33,252 bases of DNA, from positions 1 to 33,252 of the forward strand of contig JAKLJM010000004.1 of NCBI GenBank assembly GCA_023151145.1, read 5' to 3'. A program made the translations under genes and the position numbers. Each line of letters begins with the position of its first letter. The first letter of the stretch is position 1. Source of the DNA: Bacteriovoracaceae bacterium. Its GTDB lineage: Bacteria > Bdellovibrionota > Bacteriovoracia > Bacteriovoracales > Bacteriovoracaceae. Shown here in pieces: positions 21,976-30,900 of this stretch. The notes beneath the pieces were generated by a model. It ran no database searches and was not told where the DNA came from. It saw only the letters and a program-made list of their open reading frames with translations.

Positions 21976-24131
21976 TGAAAAAAACAAATAAGATTGCACT
22001 GGTTACAAGTGCGACATTACTCTTAGGTCATTCTGCTATTTATGCACAAGAAGATGCACAAGCAGCTATGGACCTTGAAGAAGTAAATGTTTTTGAAACA
22101 GTTAAACAGGGTGATCTAGATACGGGAAAAGATATTCCGCCGCTATCAACGCTGGAAGAACAAGACGATCTTGAGTCGATGAAAGATGATATTGGTGATA
22201 ATCTTTTTAAAGATCAAGTTAAAGAGGGAAAAGCCCTTTCTGAAACACCAAGCTCTGGTCAGACTGGAACTTTGAATTTGACAGAAGAAGCTACGAACGA
22301 TGCAACAGCGGTTACTGAAAATAAAAAAAATGAAAAAGCTGAAATAATTGCAGACGATACTTTAAATTTTGATACCGGAAATGAAGAGAAAAATCTTTTA
22401 AAATTATCAAAGTTTGTTCAAGGTAAAATCACTCCTAAAGAATGGGAAGATTTAAATAGCAAAAGTAAATTAGAGAAGTATGAAGTTCAAAAAGGAGATT
22501 ATCTTTGGAAAATCTCGAAAAAACTTTTTGGTACTGGTTTTTATTATTCAAAAATTTGGTCCTTAAATCCGCAAATCACTAACCCCCATGAAATTGAGCC
22601 GGGAACGACTTTATTATTTGACTTAGGATCAACCGATGCTGTTCCCAATGTTCAAGTAAGCGCCTTCTCGGACGATGAACCAGTGGCATCGATGAAAAAG
22701 GGAATGAATTATGCTTCTAATAGTGAAGCGATACGTCCACCTTGGTTAGATGAAAGAAGAAAACTCATTGATCAAGGGATTTATTTTCAATTTGCCTCGG
22801 AAGAAACCTATGAAGATCTAGAGCGTTTGGAAAAAGCACAAAGAAATACAGAACATGAAAAATATGAACCACCGATTAATAATATCGCTATTCGCGAACC
22901 AGGTGATGAGTATGACAGCGTGGGGTTTGATAAAAATTCACGGATAACTTTTAATTATAAAGAAGGTTTTTTCCTAAATACTTTTGTGACAACAAATATG
23001 TTACAAGATTTAGGGATGGTGAAAGCCGCTAAAAATGAAGGCGTTTTCATTCATAAATTTGATACAGTTTACGTAGAATTTGAAAAAGGCGTGAAAGTTA
23101 GACCTGGGGATTTATTCTCAGTTTATAGTTCCGGTGGAGAGATCCAACATCGCGTTTCTGATCGTTCGGGTTATCAATATACGATTAGTGCACAAATTAA
23201 AGTGATTAAAAAAATTGATGATGTATGGGAGTGTCAGGTTATTGATCAATCGGGACTTTTACAAAGAAAAGACCGTGTGACAGTTTATACTCCGAAAATT
23301 TCAAAAATCGCTCGTACTTATTCACGTCGAACAATCGAAGCAGCAATTATTGGCGGATTCAGAGATTCTCCTGGCGGAATTTCTTTTGGCGATGTTGTCT
23401 ATTTAGATCGAGGTCGAGCAGATGGCGTGGAGCTCGGAAATATTTTTGAGGTTTATTCATTCATTGATCGAGGAACTAATAAAAGAATTTCACCAAGTCC
23501 GACTTATAAAACTGGTGAGTTAACTGTAATTAATATCACCGATAACTTCGCAACCGCATTGGTGTCTCGTTCATCAAATGAGATGTCTTTTGGAAATATT
23601 GCGCTTACAAAAACTCAAGAAGAAGCGACCAGAGAGATGCGAATTAAAAACCAAGATTCGCTCAAAGATGTTAAACGAATCGAAGGTAAGTCATTGGATG
23701 AACTCGATGTTGAGTTAAATCTTGATGATGTAAGCCAAGATATTTTAAAGAAAGCAGATAAGATTCAACTGACAGAAGATGAACTTGAAGAGCTAGAGCG
23801 TCAAGAGCGTGAGAAGTCTATTATTCGTGATGATAATCGAGATGAGAAAGAACTTGATCGTTTAGAAAATGATTTATCTGATCAAGAAAAGCTACTCAAT
23901 GAATCAAAATTAGATGAAGATCGCTTATTAGAAGATCAGAGTCTCGAGGAAGAAGAGAAGAAAATCAAAGACCCAGATCCGAATTCATTTGAATCTGTGA
24001 ATGAGATTGAACAAGAGTTAGGCCGCAAATATATGGATGAAGATATTAATAATAAAGAAAATCCATATGGTCTGACAGAATTTGACCTTGAAGAAATAGA
24101 TGAGATGTTGAATACTGGTCGAAAAAAATAA
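21975..24131 (+). CDS. Secreted LysM-domain protein with acidic coiled-coil C-terminus
   Basis: Periplasmic peptidoglycan-binding protein of 718 residues. Signal peptide MKKTNKIALVTSATLLLGHS, cleavage after YAQ or nearby. Residues 25-165 are acidic and low in complexity. LysM spans about 168-216 (EKYEVQKGDYLWKISKKLFG, IWSLNPQITNPHEIEPG). Two beta-rich segments then each contain the pattern '(E/D)(K/R)G-x4-(P/L)G(D/N)(L/I)F-x-VYS' (near 375 and 480), suggesting a repeated FlgT-C-like small beta domain. Residues about 560-690 are extremely rich in Asp, Glu, Leu and Arg and likely form a long coiled coil. No enzymatic motif is seen, so a scaffold or anchor is likely. It is coupled to the TPR lipoprotein. 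Confidence 0.82.
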   Translation: MKKTNKIALVTSATLLLGHSAIYAQEDAQAAMDLEEVNVFETVKQGDLDTGKDIPPLSTLEEQDDLESMKDDIGDNLFKDQVKEGKALSETPSSGQTGTLNLTEEATNDATAVTENKKNEKAEIIADDTLNFDTGNEEKNLLKLSKFVQGKITPKEWEDLNSKSKLEKYEVQKGDYLWKISKKLFGTGFYYSKIWSLNPQITNPHEIEPGTTLLFDLGSTDAVPNVQVSAFSDDEPVASMKKGMNYASNSEAIRPPWLDERRKLIDQGIYFQFASEETYEDLERLEKAQRNTEHEKYEPPINNIAIREPGDEYDSVGFDKNSRITFNYKEGFFLNTFVTTNMLQDLGMVKAAKNEGVFIHKFDTVYVEFEKGVKVRPGDLFSVYSSGGEIQHRVSDRSGYQYTISAQIKVIKKIDDVWECQVIDQSGLLQRKDRVTVYTPKISKIARTYSRRTIEAAIIGGFRDSPGGISFGDVVYLDRGRADGVELGNIFEVYSFIDRGTNKRISPSPTYKTGELTVINITDNFATALVSRSSNEMSFGNIALTKTQEEATREMRIKNQDSLKDVKRIEGKSLDELDVELNLDDVSQDILKKADKIQLTEDELEELERQEREKSIIRDDNRDEKELDRLENDLSDQEKLLNESKLDEDRLLEDQSLEEEEKKIKDPDPNSFESVNEIEQELGRKYMDEDINNKENPYGLTEFDLEEIDEMLNTGRKK

Positions 24132-24164
24132 TTATAATGATGATTTTAGATTAAGGTAAAAAAT

Positions 24165-26657
24165 ATGTGTGCTACAAAAGTTGCAAAGAAAGCCCCTGCT
24201 AAAAAAGGGGCTGCTGCAAAAACTCCCACTAAAGCAAGTTCTAAAAAAGCTGTGAAATCTGTGAAAGTTGTAAAATCAACAGATGATGTTGAGGTCATTG
24301 AAAAAGCGGCTGGTGAATATGATCTTGTTGTTGTTGAGTCACCTTCAAAAGCAAAAACCATTAAAAAATATTTGGGAAGAGGTTTTCAAGTTGTGGCCAG
24401 TAATGGACACATTAAAGATCTTCCTAAGTCGAAATTGGGCGTAGATATTAAAGACGACTTCGCTCTCGATTTAGTTCCGATTACAGGTAAAAAAGAAAAA
24501 ATAGAACGTATTCAAGAATTAGCTAAAGATGCTAATCAAATCTATCTCGCTCCCGATATGGACCGCGAGGGAGAAGCGATTGCCTTTCATTTGGCCGAAG
24601 AGATTGGATCGAGAAAAAAGAATATACACAGAGTGGTTTTTAATGCGGTTACAAAAACTGCTGTAAAAAATGCTATTGATCATCCAACAAAGCTTAATCA
24701 AGCAATGTATGACTCACAAAAAACGAGACGTGTGCTTGATCGTTTGGTGGGTTATAAAATTTCACCGATTCTTTGGGATAAAATTCAACGAGGAATTTCT
24801 GCAGGTCGAGTTCAATCAGTAGCTCTAAGAATTATTGTTGAACGTGAAGATGAAATTAAAGCTTTTACTCCAACTAAATGGTTTTCTATTCAAGGTGAAA
24901 TGAATAAAGCAAATACTAATTTTGCTTTTAAGTATTACGGTGAAGATTCTAGTAAAAAAACAGATCTAGATGGAGATACTGCTGAAAAATTAGCTTTGAA
25001 AATTGTTAATGATACAAAAGGCAAAGCCTATAAAGTTGTTGAAGTAAAAAAGAAAGAGCGTCGCCAAAATCCAACGGCACCTTTTACAACTTCAAAATTA
25101 CAACAGGAAGCCGCTAACAAATTAGGTTTTACCGCAAAGAAAACCATGATGATTGCTCAGATGCTTTATGAAGGGGTGCAATTAAGAGATCATGGTCTAC
25201 AAGGTTTGATTACCTATATGCGTACGGATTCAGTAAGAACTGAACCTGAAGCAATGAAGAGTCTTCGCGATTTTATTAAAACAGAATATGGAAAAGAATT
25301 TTTATCTTCCGAAGAAATTACTTATAAGAAGAAAGGAACCAGTAAGGTTCAAGATGCCCACGAGGCCATTCGTCCAACATCCCTTGAATTTACACCAGCA
25401 GAAGTAAAGGGGGATTTAGATCCAGATCAATTTAAACTTTACGAGCTTATTTGGAATAAATTTATTTCCAGCCAAATGGCTCCAGCAGTTATCGATCAAA
25501 CAACTGTTCTTTTTGAAAACAACGGCCATTATTTTAAAAGTAATGGATCGATCATTAAGTTTCCGGGTTTCAGAACTGTCTACTTAGACTCTCAAGTTGA
25601 AAAGGCATCTAAAAAATCTAGTGATGATGATGAGTCAGAAGAAGCAGAAGTAAAATCGGGAATTCTTCCTGATATTAAAGAAGGTGAGACACTAAAAGCG
25701 ACAAAAGAAGCTAATAGTGAAGAGCACTGGACTTCTCCACCGCCACGTTTTTCGGAAGCATCTTTAGTAAAAGCACTAGAAGAAGGCGGGATTGGACGTC
25801 CATCAACATACGCAGCCATTATTTCTAATATTCAAGATCGTGGTTATGTTGAGAAAATTGAAAACCGCTTTATTCCTACAGAGTTAGGAAAAGTGGTTTG
25901 TAAAATGTTAGTAGAATCATTCCCAGAAGTTATGGATGTGGAATTCACCGCTAAAGTTGAAGAACTTCTCGATAAGATCGAAGAAGGTGATGTTTCTTGG
26001 AAAAAAGTTTTAAAAGATTTTTGGAACGGATTTGAGGAAACTCTTGAGCGTGCCAAAGAAGAAATGAAAAATCTTAAGAAACAAGCAACGCCTACAGGGA
26101 TTCACTGCCGTAAATGTGATGCTGGTGAATACCATATTAAATGGGGAAAAAATGGACAATTTCTAGCTTGTTCAAATTATCCAGATTGTACGTCAACTGA
26201 AGATTTCAAACGTATGAGTGATGGTAGTTTGGAAATTGTTGAAAAAGAATTTGCTAAAGATCCGTGTACGACGTGTGGAAAACGCATGGCGATTAAAAAA
26301 GGGAAATTTGGAAAATTTCTTGCTTGTGAAGATTATCCAACATGTATGACAACGGCACCTTTTACTATTGATGTAACATGCCCGGAATGTAAAGTTGGAA
26401 AGTTTGCAGAGAAGAAAAGCCGTTATGGTAAAATTTTCTACGGATGTTCTAACTACCCTCAATGTAACAATGCTATGTGGACTAAACCCTATAATTTTGG
26501 TTGTGCTAAATGTGGCCATGCCGTTATGGGAGAAAAATATTCTAAGAAAAATGGCGCACAATTAGAGTGTCCAAAGTGCCGCTACCGCGTCGATTTGGCC
26601 GATACGCCATTTGCCCCTAAAGAAGTTGAAGAATCAGTGGAAGTGGGCCTAGATTAG
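24165..26657 (+). CDS. topA: DNA topoisomerase I with histone-H1-like N-terminal tail
   Basis: Type IA topoisomerase that relaxes negative supercoils. The Toprim domain starts near residue 50 (YDLVVVESPSKAKTIKKYLG; LAPDMDREGEAIAFHLAEEI). The gate region has YDSQKTRRVLDRLVGYKISP and IQRGISAGRVQSVALR; the catalytic Tyr351 is in LITYMRTDSVR (codon 25215-25217). PPRFSEASLVKALEEGGIGRPSTYA is complete. Four Cys4 zinc-ribbon units end the protein (starting near CRKCDAG, CTTCGKR, CPECKVG, CAKCGHA). Odd: the first 45 residues are Lys/Ala-rich (KKAPAKKGAAAKTPTKASSKK), like histone H1 tails, absent from E. coli TopA. A short acidic insert (SSDDDESEEAE) lies in the central region. SD AAGG precedes ATG 24165. 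Its stop codon is within a terminator stem. Confidence 0.97.
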   Translation: MCATKVAKKAPAKKGAAAKTPTKASSKKAVKSVKVVKSTDDVEVIEKAAGEYDLVVVESPSKAKTIKKYLGRGFQVVASNGHIKDLPKSKLGVDIKDDFALDLVPITGKKEKIERIQELAKDANQIYLAPDMDREGEAIAFHLAEEIGSRKKNIHRVVFNAVTKTAVKNAIDHPTKLNQAMYDSQKTRRVLDRLVGYKISPILWDKIQRGISAGRVQSVALRIIVEREDEIKAFTPTKWFSIQGEMNKANTNFAFKYYGEDSSKKTDLDGDTAEKLALKIVNDTKGKAYKVVEVKKKERRQNPTAPFTTSKLQQEAANKLGFTAKKTMMIAQMLYEGVQLRDHGLQGLITYMRTDSVRTEPEAMKSLRDFIKTEYGKEFLSSEEITYKKKGTSKVQDAHEAIRPTSLEFTPAEVKGDLDPDQFKLYELIWNKFISSQMAPAVIDQTTVLFENNGHYFKSNGSIIKFPGFRTVYLDSQVEKASKKSSDDDESEEAEVKSGILPDIKEGETLKATKEANSEEHWTSPPPRFSEASLVKALEEGGIGRPSTYAAIISNIQDRGYVEKIENRFIPTELGKVVCKMLVESFPEVMDVEFTAKVEELLDKIEEGDVSWKKVLKDFWNGFEETLERAKEEMKNLKKQATPTGIHCRKCDAGEYHIKWGKNGQFLACSNYPDCTSTEDFKRMSDGSLEIVEKEFAKDPCTTCGKRMAIKKGKFGKFLACEDYPTCMTTAPFTIDVTCPECKVGKFAEKKSRYGKIFYGCSNYPQCNNAMWTKPYNFGCAKCGHAVMGEKYSKKNGAQLECPKCRYRVDLADTPFAPKEVEESVEVGLD

Positions 26658-26669
26658 GCCCTTTCCTTT
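26645..26669 (+). terminator. Terminator-like hairpin overlapping the topA stop codon
   Basis: GGGCCTA (26645-26651) and TAGGCCC (26655-26661) pair around a 3-nt loop, followed by TTTCCTTT. The topA stop TAG is 26655-26657, inside the stem. The T-tract is interrupted, so efficiency is uncertain. Confidence 0.65.
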
Positions 26670-26764
26670 GTCTAATTTCTAGACAGCACTATAGATTTTT
26701 CTCTAAATCACCATTTTTTCAAAGAAAATGACAATATATGAGCATCTTAAACCAGGACTGCTCA

Positions 26765-27178
26765 ATGAAAAAAACTATCCTTTCAATTTTTTTGGGAATT
26801 TCTCTTATTTCTTCGGCCAATGCCGCTGTCGTTTCATCTTATGATATGAACAAAAGCTGTACTCTCTATCGTACAACAACTGAAACGAAACCAATTCTGA
26901 GTCATGAATCAATGGTTCTAAATAAGAATGTCTATGGACTCTCGTTACAAAATATGGATATTGATTTTTTGAAGAAAGAAGTTCGTTTTGATTTAATGGG
27001 ACTAGTGGTGATGGGAATTAATAAAAGAATTACTAATGAAAGCATTCGTATTGACGAAAAAAATCCTGACTTCAAAGTTTTTACGAATCAATTAAATAGA
27101 AAAATTCAATTATTAGAATCAGTATGTCTCGATGGTACTAATCAAGTTCAATCATTTTCATTTTTTGAAAGTGAGTGA
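26765..27178 (+). CDS. Small secreted protein of unknown function
   Basis: Exported protein of 137 residues with signal peptide MKKTILSIFLGISLISSANA. ATG 26765 is selected because AGGA (26754-26757) lies 7 nt upstream and the signal peptide starts there; an upstream in-frame start has no such support. The mature protein (about 117 aa) has two Cys (KSCTLY near the start, ESVCLDG near the end) that could bridge the termini, and is mostly beta-like. I do not recognise a family. Its 3' end overlaps the converging subtilase-like gene by 21 nt. A 5-bp inverted repeat (TGAGC 26739, GCTCA 26760) flanks its SD. Confidence 0.75.
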   Translation: MKKTILSIFLGISLISSANAAVVSSYDMNKSCTLYRTTTETKPILSHESMVLNKNVYGLSLQNMDIDFLKKEVRFDLMGLVVMGINKRITNESIRIDEKNPDFKVFTNQLNRKIQLLESVCLDGTNQVQSFSFFESE

Positions 27179-27910
27179 GAGATAATCCGCAAAATATTTA
27201 GCTACAGCATAAGAGGATCCTTTAAAATCGATTGAAGGATCTTCATCTATCCAGACATTTACTTTATCTGCCTGAAAAGTTTTCGGATCTTTAATGATCG
27301 ATTCACTCAATCTCACCTGGCTCCCAACAATTGTTTTTTGTTTTTCTAGTAAAAAATCGTGGGGAAAAAGATAAGCCATTTCTTTAAGATTAGGCTCCAC
27401 ACGTCCACTGGCCAAGATAAAATGAGTCTTCTTGGGCAAGAGCGCTGAGATCTTATTTCTTAAGGGAACACCAGTTGCTGAAAGAACATAACGAATTTGA
27501 TTTTTTAATATATGTGGCATACTCATCTTCCAATAATCGACAGTTTGAATTCCTGCTTTATCAAAGACGATAATGGGAAACAATTGTAGCTCCTTAGTTC
27601 CTCTGTAGTTTTCTATAAAGGTTTTTAAGACTTTTTGGCCATGTAGGCGTGGGGAATTTAAATCAGCTTCATTACAACTGATGACAAAACTTTCCATGGC
27701 AAAATGAACGGAATGAATTTTAATGAGTGGATGCTTGGGAAGTCGGTGAGGGCAAAATCCAGTATCAATGATGGCAATATTCTGATAGGTCTTTTTATAA
27801 AGAGAGTCCTCCGCTAAGGAGGACTCGGCAATGGTAAAATTAGAAATTATTATCGTTACTAGGAATATCGATAGTGTACGGACGGTGTAAGCTAAATTTT
27901 TCGTAAGCAT
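27158..27910 (-). CDS. Secreted subtilisin-like (S8-fold) protein, compact and divergent
   Basis: Short exported protein of 250 residues with a signal peptide (MLTKNLAYTVRTL, hydrophobic SIFLVTIIISNF, cleavage near TIA). Three pieces match the subtilase triad in order: NIAIIDTGF (Asp49), SPRLHGQKV (His90) and FKGSSYAVAKYFADYL (Ser233, equivalent to GTSMAAP). The strand that normally ends in the oxyanion Asn (AAGN) reads HFILASGRVEPN here, with Arg in place of Asn, followed by a VGS segment where subtilases have VGA. So the fold is likely, but activity may be changed or lost. The start lies 71 nt inside the upstream gene in another frame (27910 preferred; 27916 and 27931 possible), with no clear SD, which suggests coupling. 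It is the last gene of this minus-strand unit. Confidence 0.66.
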   Translation of the reverse strand: MLTKNLAYTVRTLSIFLVTIIISNFTIAESSLAEDSLYKKTYQNIAIIDTGFCPHRLPKHPLIKIHSVHFAMESFVISCNEADLNSPRLHGQKVLKTFIENYRGTKELQLFPIIVFDKAGIQTVDYWKMSMPHILKNQIRYVLSATGVPLRNKISALLPKKTHFILASGRVEPNLKEMAYLFPHDFLLEKQKTIVGSQVRLSESIIKDPKTFQADKVNVWIDEDPSIDFKGSSYAVAKYFADYLSLTFKK

Positions 27911-30900
27911 TGTCATATAAACCACGGTCAAACTTTTTAAGGTTCTTTTTAAAGTTGTCTTCCATGTTCCCTAAAATATCTTTAGTTGTCGAGCGAACTT
28001 TTAATTTCATATCACTTGATACAGGTTTGTAATAACTTAATGAATTACCAACGATATCTTTATAGGCAATTGCTGCTAAATGAATTCCCGCTGTCGCTTC
28101 ACTTAATGAACCATTGGCACTTGCTTTCATTAAATTATGGATCATGTTCCCATCATTTTCTAAAAGTTTAATCCATTTCTTATCACGGTTAAAAATACCA
28201 CCTGATTCATCGTAAGCAACACTGATGTTCATTACTTCACCCAAAGATTTGATAGCTGCGATTTGGATGTTTCTTTGTGGAGCAAAGAAGTTTGTACGAT
28301 TCACTTGATTCTTTAAGTTTTGAACAATCGTTGCATTTGCATCAGCAAAAGGCTTGAAGATTTCTAAGTCAGACACCGCAGTTTCTAGGCTTGATTGAAC
28401 GTGCATTGTCATGCCTTTTATCTGAGTGCGGTGTGGGTTAGTAAAGTACATTCTACGTTCAGTTTTTGTTTGCGCCAAAGTAAATGGAAAGCTTTGGTTA
28501 TCTTTGAATGCACCAAATGTTCTCGCTACTTTCAAGCTTTGAGCATTTTGATCAGCGTGAACAAAGAGTGAGTTCTTAGAATTGATCACTAATGCTTCAG
28601 TGAGTTTTGTCACAGCCCCTTGACCGTCATCAACGAGGATTGCTGCTTTATCTTGTAAACCATTAGTAACGATTGTTTGATTTAAGTTTCCAAGGGCAAG
28701 GTCAAGAACAGAAACAGCTTCAATTCCACCAACTAAATCTAGAACTTGTAGCAGGTCTTGTGAATTTACATTTGAATTCGTCACGATTACAGCTTTGCCA
28801 GCTTTTTCTACGTAAGGAGCACGTGCCATTAAATCAAGTGGTAGTGCGAGTTCTCCAACTTTTACGCCTTGGATTTTGATGTCAGCAGAAATTCTAAGTG
28901 GGACATATGTTTCTTTTTCGCTAGCAACTAAAAGCTCAGCATCTGATAAGTTAACTGAACCAACTTGTAAGCCATTTAAAGAGTTAAATGGTTTTGCGAT
29001 AATATTTCCGTTGGCCTTTAAATCAATAGTGATGGCTTCAGAGTAAGCGCGTTTTGAAATATTACTCACTTGAATTTTTAAATTTTGCTTTTTATTGATT
29101 AAAGCAAATGCATCACTTAATGAAAGGGCATTTAATTGTAACGGGTACTGAACTCGGATATCTTTAGTGTCTAGAGCCTTTAAAAGATTTTTTCCCAGAT
29201 CTTCATAATGACGAAGTTGAACTGGATCTTTACTACTTGGCGTAAGTTGTACGCGCATGTGGTCTTTGTATAAAGCACCATTTTTTTCACTCAATGAAAT
29301 TGTCGACATTGCACCATTGACGATTGTGGTAATTGAACGAGCTGGAATAGCTGGAAGAGCGATATCTTCACCTGAAACAAATTGTGCTTTAGCACCAACT
29401 AAGTCTTTTTTCCCGTAGTTTTTAATAACGATCGTGCGAAGAATTCTTTCACCTGGCATGAACACACCATCTAATCTTGCCACGTTACTAATACCACCAT
29501 CCTGAATGCTAGATGAAACGTATTCTGCTACTGGATGATTTTCATAGATCGCTTTAACTTCAGCTAGACGTTTTTGTCTAAACTCTTCAGTTTTTTGTGC
29601 GATATTTTTATCATATGTTTGAGCTTCAACTTTTGTATAAGTAGTGCTTCTGATTTCTTCGTATTTTTCGCTGTAAGCATGAGCTTCCATTGAACGGTAA
29701 GCTGTCTTATAAGTTGTGTCCTGGCGATTAGGGTTTGCCGTCGTTTCTTTGAAAGAAATATCAAAGGCACGATTTCTCGCTGGAGAGTATTCTCTGGCGT
29801 AAGCTCTTTGATCTTGAGAGCGACGTCCATCTTCATAAGTATCTCGGTATTCTCTTTCTACCGCTGATCTATAGTGACCTTGGTAGTGAGTATCGTAAGA
29901 CTGATTATAGTCGGCATCGATTCTTCGAATAAATTCTGCATAAACTTCATCGCGATACTTGAAAGCATATCCATCATAGTAAGCTCTTCTAAAAACTTCT
30001 TTTGAAGCTGATCTATTTGGATTAAAGCGTGGTCCTTGGTAGTTGGATGGCATTGAAGGAGTACGACGTTCAAATGACCCTAAAAATTCACCTTTAATTT
30101 CTGCTTGTTTTAAATCACTATTTTCATAAAGGGCTACAGCTTCACCTTCACCTCGTATTGATCCTACTTCCATACCTTTTTTAATAGCACGGTTTAAACC
30201 ATCAGTTTCACCCTGTTTCGTTCCCACTAATACAGCATCAGATTTTTCAGCTCTTTGGATTCCGGCCACTTTTCCTTCACGGTTACCAGCATCGATATGG
30301 CCTGCATCTGTACCTTGAATGCGACCATCGCGATCTCCTTCAAAACGGCCGCGTTCACTTCCTTCTACTTCTCCCACTTGAGAACCGCGATTATAGTCGC
30401 GTTCTCTTCCGGCTCTTTCTCCGTCACGTAAACCATCACTACGACCATCACTTAAGCCGATATCACGACCCATATTGCGAGAAAGTTCTGTCCCGTCAAT
30501 ATCACCATCTCTTTCACCATTAATATAACCTTCACGATTCACTTGATCGATTGAACGGATCAGGTCTTCGCGGTACTGATTAAAAGTGCGTGAAGTTTCG
30601 GCCATTCTTCTTTCAGATTCATCTAGGCGCTTAATTAATTGTAAGAGTTCAGTCTTTTGGCGGTTTAACTCAGATAAAATTTGATTTTCTCTTTGCTGTG
30701 AATTTTGTTCTAATTTTAAAATCTCAGCAAGCTTCGTATTGATTTGTTGAGAACGAGTTTCAAGTGCAACAAGTTCTGCACGTTTTCTTTCAAGTGGTTT
30801 TTGAGCTTCTTCCAGATTTTTTCTAGCGACTAATGAAGTGTCTTGAGCTTTTTTCAATTCAGCTTCTAATTGTCCAATCTCAACTTTTTTTGCTTCAACT

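Noticed and set aside
26193..26561. 122-codon minus-strand open frame opposite topA
   Set aside because: It mirrors the Cys-rich zinc-ribbon coding region of topA and has no SD or independent motif.
30141..30530. Gly-rich region as a DNA-level tandem repeat or CRISPR
   Set aside because: Codons and intervening residues vary throughout; there are no identical repeat units or spacers.
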